Positions 7,702-16,099 of a stretch of DNA of 64,000 nucleotides are shown in pieces. Positions within the stretch are counted from its first letter, which is position 1. Each line of letters starts with the position of its first letter. Source of the stretch: Rhizobium anhuiense. GTDB lineage: Bacteria > Pseudomonadota > Alphaproteobacteria > Rhizobiales > Rhizobiaceae. The notes under the pieces are model-generated. The model had not been told where the DNA came from. It did no database searches and saw only the letters and a program-made list of their open reading frames with translations. The translations under genes and the position numbers were made by a program. Where the stretch lies: positions 1 through 64,000 of the forward strand of contig NZ_ML133543.1 of assembly GCF_003985145.1 (NCBI RefSeq), in the 5' to 3' direction.

Positions 7702-9591
7702 ATGAAGACTTCGATAGCGACGGTTTCAATCAGCGGCGAGCTGCCCGAAAAATTGGAGGCAATCGCCAAGGCCGGTTTCGGCGGTGTCGAAATCTTCGAG
7801 AACGACTTCCTGGCCTTCGATGGCAGTCCTGCCGATGTGGGAAAGATGGTGCGCGATCACGGGCTGGAAATCACCCTGTTCCAACCTTTCCGCGATTTCG
7901 AGGGCATGCCGGCCTCCCACCGGCAGAGAACCTTCGACAGGGCGGAGCGCAAGTTCGATGTGATGCAGGAACTCGGCACCGATCTTGTGCTGGTCTGCTC
8001 CAACGTCTCGCCGGTCTCCCTCGGCGGCGTCGATCGCGCTGCGGCGGATTTTTACGACCTCGGAGAGCGGGCGGCGAAGCGCGGCCTGAGGATCGGTTAC
8101 GAAGCGCTCGCCTGGGGCCGCCATGTCAACGACCATCGCGACGCGTGGGAGATCGTCCGGCGGGCCGACCATCCGAATGTCGGCCTGATCCTCGACAGCT
8201 TTCACACGCTGTCACGGAAGATCGACATCAATTCGATCCGCTCCATCCCGAAGGACAAGATCTTCATCGTGCAACTCGCCGATGCGCCGTTGATCGACAT
8301 GGACCTGCTCTACTGGAGCCGGCATTTCCGCAATATGCCGGGCGAAGGCGACTTGCCGGTCACGGCCTTTACCGCCGCCGTCGCCGCGACCGGTTATGAC
8401 GGCTATTTCTCGCTGGAAATCTTCAACGACCAGTTCCGCGGCGGGCAGGCGCGCTCGATCGCGGCAGACGGCCATCGCTCGCTGATTTATCTCGGCGACC
8501 AGGTACGCCGGGCTCCCGGCACGGAAACTCTCAGTGTTGCCTCCATGCCGGACCGCGCCACGGTCAGGGGCGTCGGTTTCGTGGAATTCTCCACCGACGA
8601 GGAAGATGCTGCCGACCTCATCGGCATCCTGCGCACGCTCGGCTTCCGCAAGACGGCGGCGCATCGTTCGAAGAAAGTCAGCATTTTCCAGCAGGGCGAC
8701 ATCCGCCTCATCGTCAATACCGAGGAAAAGGGTTTCACCAACGCGTCGTTTGCCGTGCACGGCACCTCGGCCTATGCGATGGCGCTGATCGTGGACGATG
8801 CGAAACAGGCTTTCGCGCGGGCCGTGGCGCTTGACGCCGAGCCGTTCAGCCAGCCGGTCGCCGCCGGTGAAGTGGAAATCCCGGCGATACGCGGTGTCGG
8901 CGGTGGATTGATCTATCTGCTTGACGACCAAAGCGATCTCGGCCGCTTCTCCGAAATCGACTTCATGCCCGTCGAAGACGAGGTTGAAATTGTGCCTGCG
9001 CATCTGCTCAGGATCGACCACGTCGCCCAGACCGTGGCCTATGACGAAATGCTGACCTGGCTGCTTTTCTATAGTTCGATCTTCGAGACCCATAAAACGC
9101 CGATGGTCGATATTATCGATCCGGCCGGCGTGGTCCGCAGCCAGGTGGTCGAGAACGCATCGGGTTCGCTGCGCATCACCCTGAACGGCGCGGAAAACCG
9201 CCGGACACTCGCCGGGCATTTCATCGCGGAAACATTCGGATCGGGCATCCAGCATCTCGCTTTCGATACCGATGATATCTTCGCCACCGCCGAAGCACTT
9301 CGCAAAAACGGCTTCCGGCCGCTGCACATCTCGCCGAACTATTATGGTGATGTCGAAGCCCGCTTCGGCCTGGACCCCGAGCTGACCGAGCGGCTGAAGG
9401 CGGAAAACATTCTCTACGACCGCGACGAACACGGCGAATATTTCCAGCTTTACAGCGGCACCTATGGCGAGGGCTTCTTCTTCGAGATCGTCGAGCGGCG
9501 GAACTATCGCGGCTACGGCGCACCGAACGCCATCTTCCGTATTGCCGCCCTGAAGAAGCTGATGCGGCCGGAAGGATTGCCGAAAATGTAA
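7702..9591 (+). CDS. quiC: 3-dehydroshikimate dehydratase, QuiC type (sugar isomerase-like/HPPD-like fusion)
   Basis: The ATG at 7702 follows AAGGAGG and gives 629 residues. The N-terminal part (about 1-275) is an AP-endonuclease-2/xylose-isomerase-like TIM barrel with metal-site segments VEIFE, LILDSFH and SLEIFND. The C-terminal part (about 285-629) resembles 4-hydroxyphenylpyruvate dioxygenase; its metal triad is visible as His in IDHVAQ, His in IQHLAF and Glu in FFEIVER. This two-domain design and length match the bacterial QuiC1 enzyme, which turns 3-dehydroshikimate into protocatechuate. It lies opposite dehydroquinase and dehydrogenase genes, which fits quinate catabolism. The alternative is an uncharacterised isomerase/dioxygenase fusion. 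Confidence 0.85.
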   Translation: MKTSIATVSISGELPEKLEAIAKAGFGGVEIFENDFLAFDGSPADVGKMVRDHGLEITLFQPFRDFEGMPASHRQRTFDRAERKFDVMQELGTDLVLVCSNVSPVSLGGVDRAAADFYDLGERAAKRGLRIGYEALAWGRHVNDHRDAWEIVRRADHPNVGLILDSFHTLSRKIDINSIRSIPKDKIFIVQLADAPLIDMDLLYWSRHFRNMPGEGDLPVTAFTAAVAATGYDGYFSLEIFNDQFRGGQARSIAADGHRSLIYLGDQVRRAPGTETLSVASMPDRATVRGVGFVEFSTDEEDAADLIGILRTLGFRKTAAHRSKKVSIFQQGDIRLIVNTEEKGFTNASFAVHGTSAYAMALIVDDAKQAFARAVALDAEPFSQPVAAGEVEIPAIRGVGGGLIYLLDDQSDLGRFSEIDFMPVEDEVEIVPAHLLRIDHVAQTVAYDEMLTWLLFYSSIFETHKTPMVDIIDPAGVVRSQVVENASGSLRITLNGAENRRTLAGHFIAETFGSGIQHLAFDTDDIFATAEALRKNGFRPLHISPNYYGDVEARFGLDPELTERLKAENILYDRDEHGEYFQLYSGTYGEGFFFEIVERRNYRGYGAPNAIFRIAALKKLMRPEGLPKM

Positions 9592-9680
9592 ATAACTCGC
9601 GTTACCGCGATCCTATGAGAAAAATTAGTTTCCGCAGGCATTCACGCGCGATTGAATGCGACGAGAATAGCCAATTATAT

Positions 9681-9722
9681 AGGAGGATCGAAAAAATGTC
9701 AGAGAAGAATCGAAGTTGCTGA
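9681..9722 (+). other. Strong Shine-Dalgarno and 8-codon reading frame overlapping the first GntR gene
   Basis: AGGAGG at 9681-9686 is ideally spaced before the ATG at 9696. That ATG opens a frame of only eight codons (MSEKNRSC) ending at TGA 9720-9722. This stop overlaps the region of the TTG/CTG codons from which the GntR protein can be read in another frame. Either the mini-frame couples translation to the regulator, or one base was lost and the true N-terminus was MSEKNRS joined to LNTTNE. Confidence 0.5.
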
Positions 9723-10381
9723 ATACAACCAATGAAACCGTCGCGGAAAGCAGCTACCGGCGCATTCGTGCGGATATCATATTCGGCCGCCTGGCGCCGG
9801 CGCAGAAGCTGAAACTGGAAAGCCTCAAAGAAACATACGAAACCAGCGTCAGCACCCTGCGGGAAATTCTGAACCGGCTCTCGTCCGAAGGCCTGGTGGT
9901 TGCCGAAGGGCAGCGCGGCTTCGAGGTTTCGCCCGTGTCGGCCACCGATCTCAGGGAGATTGCGGCGCTTCGTCTGCTGCTGGAAACCCACGCGCTCGAA
10001 CAGTCCTTCGAATACGGCGACGTGGAATGGGAAGCCCGCTTGGTTTCCGCTCACTACAAGCTGTCGCGCATGGAGCGGGTGATGGCCACCGGCGATACCG
10101 GCCAGGCGGAAGACTGGAAGCGATATGATTGGGAATTCCATCAGGCGCTGATCTCCGCCTGCGGGTCGAAGCTTCTGATGGAAATGCATTCCGTCGTGTT
10201 CGACAAATATCTGCGCTATCAGATGGTCGCATTGTCCTATCGCGGCGAAATCGCGGCTAAGGAACACCAGCAGCTTCTGGATGCTGCCTTGAGGCGGGAC
10301 CAGCAGATGGCGAAGCAGGTCCTGACCGTCCACATCGAGGACGGCGTGGAGCATGCACTCGCCCGCAACGCATTGCGGTAG
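9716..10381 (+). CDS. GntR-family regulator, FCD subfamily (first of tandem pair)
   Basis: The protein is 221 residues if read from the TTG at 9716; there is no in-frame ATG before the conserved domain. The winged helix-turn-helix runs from about residue 12 to 70, with the recognition segment ending VAEGQRGFEVSP. The all-helical FCD effector domain follows (LLLETHAL, then a DWEFHQALISAC core with metal- or ligand-binding Asp/His). Such regulators usually repress and release DNA on binding an organic acid. Lying just after quiC, it is the likely regulator of quinate/shikimate catabolism. The start is uncertain: see the overlapping 8-codon frame, which may mark a frameshift. Confidence 0.82.
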   Translation: MLNTTNETVAESSYRRIRADIIFGRLAPAQKLKLESLKETYETSVSTLREILNRLSSEGLVVAEGQRGFEVSPVSATDLREIAALRLLLETHALEQSFEYGDVEWEARLVSAHYKLSRMERVMATGDTGQAEDWKRYDWEFHQALISACGSKLLMEMHSVVFDKYLRYQMVALSYRGEIAAKEHQQLLDAALRRDQQMAKQVLTVHIEDGVEHALARNALR

Positions 10382-10415
10382 TGACGGCTCGAACCATGAA
10401 TCGCGGAGAACGGAA

Positions 10416-11108
10416 GTGAAATCAGGAGAAGCCGTGCTCGAGCGATCGGGCGAAACAGGCGAAACCATCAGTGACGTGGTCTTTCGCCAGGTGAGGCAGG
10501 ATATCATCGTCGGCATATTGCCGCCCGGCACCAAGATAAAGCTCGAGCAGGCCAAGGAGCGTTATTCGATCAGCGTGTCGTCGCTGCGCGAGATCCTGAG
10601 CCGCCTCACGACAGAAAATCTGGTAATCGCCGAAGGGCAACGGGGCTTCGAGGTCAGTCCCGCCTCACGCCAGGAATTGATGGAACTCGCCGATCTGCGC
10701 ATCGTGCTGGAGACCCATGCGATGGACCTTGCATTTGCGGCCGGCGATCTGGAATGGGAAGGCCGGATCGTCGCCGCGCATCACAAGCTCGCGGCTGCGG
10801 AGCGCCGGCTGCTCTCTGGTGATGCCTCGCGCACGATCGATTGGGTGCGCTACGACTGGGAATTTCACCAGGCGATCGTTTCTGCCTGCAATTCGGCGAC
10901 GTTGATGGCGAGCCTTTCCTCGGTCTTCGACCGCTTCCTTCGCTATCACCTGCTGGCCGAGAGCTTCCGCGGCAAGGCGGTGGTCGACGATCACAAGCTG
11001 CTGTTCGAGCTCGCGCTGGGCAGGGATGGCGAAGGTGCAAAGGCTGTTCTCAGGCAGCACGTTCAAAGCGGCGTGGAGCATGTCCTGAAGAGCAGCAAGA
11101 TTTTCTAA
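10416..11108 (+). CDS. GntR-family regulator, FCD subfamily (second of tandem pair)
   Basis: From the GTG at 10416, with GGAGAA 5 bases upstream, the protein has 230 residues; a GTG at 10434 is an alternative. The HTH region and FCD domain are close in sequence to the preceding gene: both share the run AEGQRGFEVSP and the LETHA and DWEFHQA core segments. The two are therefore a tandem duplication, separated by 34 bases. Its role is likely related control of the quinate/shikimate genes, perhaps with a different inducer or as a heterodimer partner. Confidence 0.88.
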   Translation: MKSGEAVLERSGETGETISDVVFRQVRQDIIVGILPPGTKIKLEQAKERYSISVSSLREILSRLTTENLVIAEGQRGFEVSPASRQELMELADLRIVLETHAMDLAFAAGDLEWEGRIVAAHHKLAAAERRLLSGDASRTIDWVRYDWEFHQAIVSACNSATLMASLSSVFDRFLRYHLLAESFRGKAVVDDHKLLFELALGRDGEGAKAVLRQHVQSGVEHVLKSSKIF

Positions 11109-11266
11109 AGCCGCTTACAACCCGGTACCGGCCTTGGAGATGACCAAGAGCGATGTGTGCCACATCGATGCAAACCGATCATTTCGACAACTTTGGGGCG
11201 CAAGGAAACACGGTCTGAAGCTTCATTGTTCTTGCCTGCGGGAGATGCTCCACTAAATCCGCTCAG

Positions 11267-12547
11267 ATGGACGTTCAGGAGAACGCAGTTTCGGTGAACC
11301 CGGCGAGCGCATCCACGCGGACGCCGCTTCAGGTGCGAAGTCCAGCTGTCATGGCGGAGGTCGAGCGCCTCCTGGCGGGCCGCACACGCGACATCCGCCT
11401 AGAAGGCGAGCTTCACGGACTTTTTCGGAAACGTTCGTGGTCGCAGGCGGCCAAGATCATTCGCGCCTGGATGATCTGGGTCGCTTTGCTTGATGGCGTG
11501 ACCTTGGGCCTCAACGCCATCCTGCTTCCACTGCCGATCGTGCTGTCGATGCTCTTGCCCGCCTGCATCCTTCCGCCCGCAGCCCTGGCCACCGCCTTCG
11601 TCTGGCGAAAACCGCGCGCATCCTGGCTGCAGGGGCTCTCTCTGATCGCCGGCATGTTCTTCATCCTGCTCTCGGTCGCCCTGGTGGGCGTCAGCGCCGG
11701 TGGCGCGTTTTATGAGCGGCATTTGAACATCATGCTGGTCGTGGCGATTACCGCGATGATCATCTTCGCCGTCCCGATGGCCTGGACGGTGATGATCGCA
11801 GCATCGGCGCTCGGTCTCTATCTGTTTTTCCAGCTTCATAATCCGGGGCTTGACTTGGGAAGCGCCGTGGCTGCGACGCTGTTTTTTGCAAGTGGTGTCG
11901 TCGCAACCGTCGTGGCGCGACGCACGATGACGATCCTGGCCCAGAAGGCCTTCCTTCTCGAACTTCGGGACCGAAGCCGCGTGGCGGAACTGGCCGACGC
12001 AAATGCGCGCCTCGAGTTGCTTGCGAGAACCGATCCCCTGACCGGCATCGCCAACCGGCGCTGGATGATGGAGATGCTCAATCGCCTCTGGGGCATCGAC
12101 GAGCCCTGTCCCGAAGGCGCTTCCTTGCTGATGTGCGACATCGATCAGTTCAAGAACCTGAATGACAGCCTTGGGCACGCCGAGGGTGATCGCTGTCTGG
12201 TGAAGGTCGCCGGCATTATTCAGAGCAGCGTGAGGCACGGTCGCGATCACGTGGCCCGTTATGGCGGCGAAGAATTTCTTGTCCTGCTTCCTGGACTGGA
12301 TGGCGAGGAGGCGGTTGCCGTCGCCGACAATATTCGCAAGCGGGTTGAAGCCGCCTCCCTTCCCAACCCCGCATCCCGCGTCGCTCCCTACGTCACCCTC
12401 AGCATCGGAGTGGCCACTCACGCGCCGAACAGTCAGGCAATTTCGGTAGAGGAACTCCAGCGCCAGGCCGATGCGGCGCTTTATCTCGCCAAACAGGCGG
12501 GCCGCAATCGGGTGGCGCGGCATAAAGCGGATTTGCCAGGCGCGTAA
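11267..12547 (+). CDS. Membrane-anchored diguanylate cyclase (GGDEF domain)
   Basis: A 426-residue protein. Residues about 65-225 hold several hydrophobic helices, so the sensor part is in the inner membrane. The cyclase domain follows: TDPLTGIANRRW near 260, DIDQFKNLNDSLGHAEGD near 295, and the active-site loop RYGGEEF near 333. GGEEF is a catalytically competent variant, so it should make cyclic di-GMP from two GTP. The product-inhibition site, normally RxxD before the loop, reads HGRD here and looks broken, so feedback inhibition may be weak. It stands alone between the GntR pair and a convergent HPP gene; no EAL domain is present. Confidence 0.93.
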   Translation: MDVQENAVSVNPASASTRTPLQVRSPAVMAEVERLLAGRTRDIRLEGELHGLFRKRSWSQAAKIIRAWMIWVALLDGVTLGLNAILLPLPIVLSMLLPACILPPAALATAFVWRKPRASWLQGLSLIAGMFFILLSVALVGVSAGGAFYERHLNIMLVVAITAMIIFAVPMAWTVMIAASALGLYLFFQLHNPGLDLGSAVAATLFFASGVVATVVARRTMTILAQKAFLLELRDRSRVAELADANARLELLARTDPLTGIANRRWMMEMLNRLWGIDEPCPEGASLLMCDIDQFKNLNDSLGHAEGDRCLVKVAGIIQSSVRHGRDHVARYGGEEFLVLLPGLDGEEAVAVADNIRKRVEAASLPNPASRVAPYVTLSIGVATHAPNSQAISVEELQRQADAALYLAKQAGRNRVARHKADLPGA

Positions 12548-12574
12548 TGCCGGCGCATGACGCCGACGGCTTTC

Positions 12575-13702
12575 TCAGGCCACAACCGGAACCGGCGCGC
12601 TGTCGTTCGGCAGCAATCGCGCCACGGCGCTCAGGAGATCCGTCTGCGATATCAGGCCGAGGATTCGGTAATCGTCATCAACGACGATGACGGCATGTGT
12701 GCGCCCGTCGGTCAGCACAGGCAACAGTGAAAGAGCGGCATCCGAAGGTCTCGCCACCGCCGGCCTCGAGATCGCGTGTGCGATCGTCTCGGTACTTCCG
12801 GACAATTCCCGCAGGCCGACGGTGCCGATGAGACGGCCCCCCGGGTCCTTCACCGGCAGGGTGCGGATATTATGCTTCAAGAGAAGGTGACGCGCAGCAT
12901 CCGGTTCCGACGTTTCCCCGATGGCGATCACGTCACGCGACATGATATCGGCACAGCTGATCTTGCCGTTCGAGCGGATGGCCGCCTGCAGCTCGACCTG
13001 CTGCAGCAGTCGGCCGAGGTCTGCCCGGTCGATATCGAAGGTTTCGTCGAGCGCTTCGAGAGCCGCATCGACGTCCTCCTCGCGGAACCCTACCCGCGCG
13101 GCCGACGGCAGGTCGATCGTCTGATGGGTGTTCTCCGCCTTGAGAACGACGTGCGGATAATTCCGCTTGGAAAGCTTGTGGAACAGCAGGCCAAGGCCGA
13201 CGAGAATGCAGGAGTTCAAAGCGACGGGCACGAAGGGAAAGAGGAAGCCCCAGCCGGCAACGACAGGACCACCGAGCACGGCGGTCAGGGCCGCGGCTCC
13301 TCCCGGAGGGTGAAGGCAGCGCGTGAAGGACATTGCGCCGATCGCAAGCGAAACGCCGACACCGGTCGCGATGATCGGATCACGAATGAAATAGGCGGCC
13401 ACAATCCCCATCAGCGCTGAAATCGTATTGCCGCCGATGATCGACCATGGCTGCGCCAGCGGGCTTGCCGGCACCGCGAAAAGAAGCACCGCGGACGCCC
13501 CCATCGGCGCGACGATCAGTGGCAGATGCGGCCCCTGCCCGAACAGATAGCCGCTGATGACGCCGGTCAGACCAATGGCCAGCAAAGCGCCGAGGCATGC
13601 GATCAATCGCTCCCGCAAGGTCGCACCGGCCAGGATCGGTGAGAACAGACGGAAGCGGCGGAAGCGGCTCGGTCCCACCTTCGGGGAAACGGGAAACTGC
13701 AT
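12575..13702 (-). CDS. HPP-family membrane protein with paired CBS domains
   Basis: This 375-residue protein has an N-terminal HPP membrane domain (about 1-190) with its name-giving motif CLHPPGGAAALTAV, and two C-terminal CBS repeats (about 240-370), each with the usual small-residue turn before a helix (VIAIGETSEPDAARHLL; VVDDDYRILGLISQTDLL). CBS pairs bind adenine nucleotides and regulate the attached domain. HPP proteins in cyanobacteria and plants have been linked to nitrite transport; the role here is unknown. The ATG is at 13702, facing the LysR-type gene, which lies upstream on the same strand. Confidence 0.88.
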   Translation of the reverse strand: MQFPVSPKVGPSRFRRFRLFSPILAGATLRERLIACLGALLAIGLTGVISGYLFGQGPHLPLIVAPMGASAVLLFAVPASPLAQPWSIIGGNTISALMGIVAAYFIRDPIIATGVGVSLAIGAMSFTRCLHPPGGAAALTAVLGGPVVAGWGFLFPFVPVALNSCILVGLGLLFHKLSKRNYPHVVLKAENTHQTIDLPSAARVGFREEDVDAALEALDETFDIDRADLGRLLQQVELQAAIRSNGKISCADIMSRDVIAIGETSEPDAARHLLLKHNIRTLPVKDPGGRLIGTVGLRELSGSTETIAHAISRPAVARPSDAALSLLPVLTDGRTHAVIVVDDDYRILGLISQTDLLSAVARLLPNDSAPVPVVA

Positions 13703-13759
13703 GACAAGACCAATTTCGAACGAGGATTATCTGGCGGATGAAGGAAGAGCAGGTGCGAG

Positions 13760-14665
13760 TTAGTTTGCTGCCAGTCTGATATCTCTGCCCTTTGTCGCGC
13801 TGAGCACTTCGTGGAACGCATTGAACGCGCTCGGGCGGTCATTCCTGCGGTAGACGAGCAGCGTCTCGACAGGTCCCAGCTGGTAAGTCTGGGCAGACGT
13901 CGGCCAGTGCATCAGATCGAGAACGGATCTCGGCATGACGCCGGCCGTATTGCCGGTCGCAACGCTTGCCAGAATCGCGTGGTAGGAGCCGAGCTCGCTG
14001 GTCGGCAGGGCGCTCGATTTGCGCACCCAGTTTTCGGCGATCCGGCGATAGGTGCAGCCGGGCTCCAAAGCGGCGAGCGCCCCGACACGCAGGTCGGCGG
14101 CGGATTTGATGGCGGGATGGCCGGACGGCAGTACGATCAACAGGTCCTCGACAAAGACCGGCTCCATCTCCAGGGCCTTGAGTTCGGCATCGAAGCCCGA
14201 GTCTTCCTCACGCATCGCCTTCGGCAGGCGGGCAATCAGCGCGCAATCGAGCACATCGGAGAGAACATCGCGGGTCAGATCGCGGGACGCCCCCATCGTC
14301 AGATGCAGCGATACATCGGGCCACATCTGGTTGAATTGCGTCAGTGCCGCCGGCAGCCTGCTTGCCGCCGTGCTCTCCATGGTGCCGACCCGCAACGTCC
14401 CCGATGGGGCGAGAGGCCGCACAGCCTGGCGCGCTTCCAGCGCCAGCGCCTTGAGCCGGTTGGCATAGGAAAGAAACGTCTCGCCCTCCCGCGTCAGGGT
14501 CATCTTCTTGCCATCGCGGCTGAAGAGGGAAACGCCGAGGTCCTCCTCCAATTGCTGGATGCGCGTCGTCACGTTCGACGGCACCCGCCCCACAGCCTTG
14601 GCGGCCTTGGTAACGCTGCGGTCGCTGGCGACGGCGAGGAATATGTCGATCGACGAAAGGTCCAA
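13760..14665 (-). CDS. LysR-family transcriptional regulator
   Basis: A 301-residue protein with an N-terminal winged HTH (residues 1-60; DIFLAVASDRSVTKAAKAVG start and the VPSNVTTRIQQLEEDLG recognition part) and a C-terminal substrate-binding domain. The length is typical. The closest described relatives by pattern are the PtxR/YhaJ-like acid-sensing LysR proteins, but I cannot name the target. The divergent region 14666-14924 and the downstream HPP/CBS gene on the same strand, 57 bases away, are the candidate targets. Confidence 0.9.
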   Translation of the reverse strand: MDLSSIDIFLAVASDRSVTKAAKAVGRVPSNVTTRIQQLEEDLGVSLFSRDGKKMTLTREGETFLSYANRLKALALEARQAVRPLAPSGTLRVGTMESTAASRLPAALTQFNQMWPDVSLHLTMGASRDLTRDVLSDVLDCALIARLPKAMREEDSGFDAELKALEMEPVFVEDLLIVLPSGHPAIKSAADLRVGALAALEPGCTYRRIAENWVRKSSALPTSELGSYHAILASVATGNTAGVMPRSVLDLMHWPTSAQTYQLGPVETLLVYRRNDRPSAFNAFHEVLSATKGRDIRLAAN

Positions 14666-14924
14666 TGAAAAGATCTCGTTTTCGGAATTAAGGCTAGAGA
14701 TAATTCTCTATATAAAAATCATCGACATTGCTCAAGCCGGTTTCGGCACCGGACAAAAAAACGCAAGCCGGCAGGCAGGCGATTGCCGAAAAAAGGGTCG
14801 GGTCGCCGCGGAAATAGCCATGCAACCTACGACATTGCCTCTGTCGGACGACGTTTTGAGGGTTTGAGCTTGGCACACGGTTTGCATCCGCAAACCTATC
14901 TGCAGATCGATCGGCGACGACCTC

Positions 14925-15236
14925 ATGTTGCACCTTGTCTTGACCTGTCTTCTTCTGAGCGTCGCTTCAGGCTTGAGCATGCGGCGTTTTCTGCTGCCGT
15001 ATTTCGCCGGCGGCGATCTCGCCGAGAAGTCCGCCCCTGTGACAGTCGTCGCAAGTGCCGTCTTTCTGGCAGCGATCGCTTTCACCGTCTCCGACCAGGA
15101 TCTTTGGGCAAAATCCGTCATTCTGATGCTCGGCCTTTTACTGTCCGCAATGTTTGACGACGCGAGACCCAAGCTGACGATCGCCCTTTCCGCCGTCAGT
15201 CTGGCGGCCTATCTCGGGCTGCGTTCGATCGGCTGA
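14925..15236 (+). CDS. Small hydrophobic membrane protein of unknown function
   Basis: The 103 residues show about four hydrophobic segments (near 1-15, 42-58, 64-80 and 86-100) separated by short charged loops, consistent with a small inner-membrane protein. I recognise no family. No clear Shine-Dalgarno precedes the ATG, so the start could differ. It is divergent from the LysR gene, whose target it could be. Confidence 0.55.
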   Translation: MLHLVLTCLLLSVASGLSMRRFLLPYFAGGDLAEKSAPVTVVASAVFLAAIAFTVSDQDLWAKSVILMLGLLLSAMFDDARPKLTIALSAVSLAAYLGLRSIG

Positions 15237-15607
15237 GCATCCAACCATCACCCAAACAGATCAGGGGTCACGGAACACGGCGACTCATCACCGGTGTCGA
15301 CGCCCAATCGAGCTTGCATCCATCGACGAAAATCATTCGTCAACGCAGCCACATCCTGCAACCTGAAACATCTCCCGACGGGCGATAAGGAAGACTTCGC
15401 GCAATACGGGAAAATGATCTCTATTGAAGAATATTTCCTCACTGTTATTCTCCATCATAGAACATTTTCCGAGGCACGCTGGATCGCAGGATGCAGAAAT
15501 CAGACCTCTCACGATCGGTGTCGATCTCGACTCCAGGAAATCGAGACCAGCGGCTCCCATGCCGTGAGGATGTTCGAATTGCGTCGGTGAGGAGGCGAGC
15601 GGCGATC
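15237..15607. other. Intergenic stretch without a recognisable gene
   Basis: This 371-bp stretch is less GC-rich than its neighbours. Short open frames exist on both strands, but none has a ribosome-binding site and protein-like composition together. I see no repeat or strong terminator in it. Confidence 0.5.
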
Positions 15608-15808
15608 ATGGACAGCGATCCGACAGGAAAAATTTGGTCGGAATGGTATGCGTGGCATCCCGTCTTGCCGATCGACGATACGATATTCTGGCTCGAAACC
15701 GTGTACCGGAGGCAAGGCCCAGAGGGTCTCTGGCAATATCGTTCGTTCCGGCCGGAATTCGAACGCCGGCAGGCTCTGACCGACATGCCCGTCTGTCCCG
15801 GCGCTTAG
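15608..15808 (+). CDS. Small tryptophan-rich hypothetical protein
   Basis: From the ATG at 15608, with GAGGAGG upstream, the product has 66 residues. It contains the pattern WSEWYAWHPV, a WLETVYRR segment and a LWQYR segment. This resembles short proteins common in rhizobia that have a WxxWxAWxPV start and a WLxTVxR core, so I take it as real; no function is known. Its TAG stop (15806-15808) lies inside the first arm of the 34-bp inverted repeat, so the element may have set the present C-terminus. Confidence 0.6.
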   Translation: MDSDPTGKIWSEWYAWHPVLPIDDTIFWLETVYRRQGPEGLWQYRSFRPEFERRQALTDMPVCPGA

Positions 15809-16098
15809 AGCCTTTCCGGGTTAGATTGCAGCATTCTGCCGGAGCAGGTTTTCGTCAGGGCAAAGGCGATCGGCTCACCGGCCGCACCGCTTCGCCATGC
15901 GAAGCAATAGGTGCGTCCGGCGATTCTAAAGTCTTGCAGATTTGCCTGGCAAATCTGCGGGAGGGTTGGCTGAAACGGGCCGGCTGATCGACCGGCCGGC
16001 TTGGCCGTAGAGTTGAGCTACGACGCGCGCCGGCCGGTCGACCATCCGACTCCGTTTGAGCCAACAGAATGCTGCAATCTAACCCGGAAAGGCTCTAA
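15805..16098. repeat. Intergenic element bounded by perfect 34-bp inverted repeats
   Basis: The arms 15805-15838 and 16065-16098 are exact reverse complements over 34 bases. A second inner pair (GTTGGCTGAAACGG near 15965, and its near-complement near 16051) and a palindrome around 15938-15960 add further symmetry. The element fits exactly between two converging stop codons, TAG at 15806-15808 and the complement of TGA at 16100-16102. It encodes no protein. It looks like a miniature non-autonomous element or a large bidirectional terminator-like palindrome. Confidence 0.75.
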
Positions 16099-16099
16099 A

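Noticed and set aside
12548-12574. Possible terminator between the diguanylate cyclase and HPP genes
   Set aside because: The stem has a mismatch in seven pairs and no proper U run; too weak to list as a feature.
15294-15590. A 98-codon open frame on the plus strand
   Set aside because: No ribosome-binding site, mixed composition, and overlap with a frame on the other strand; nothing supports translation.
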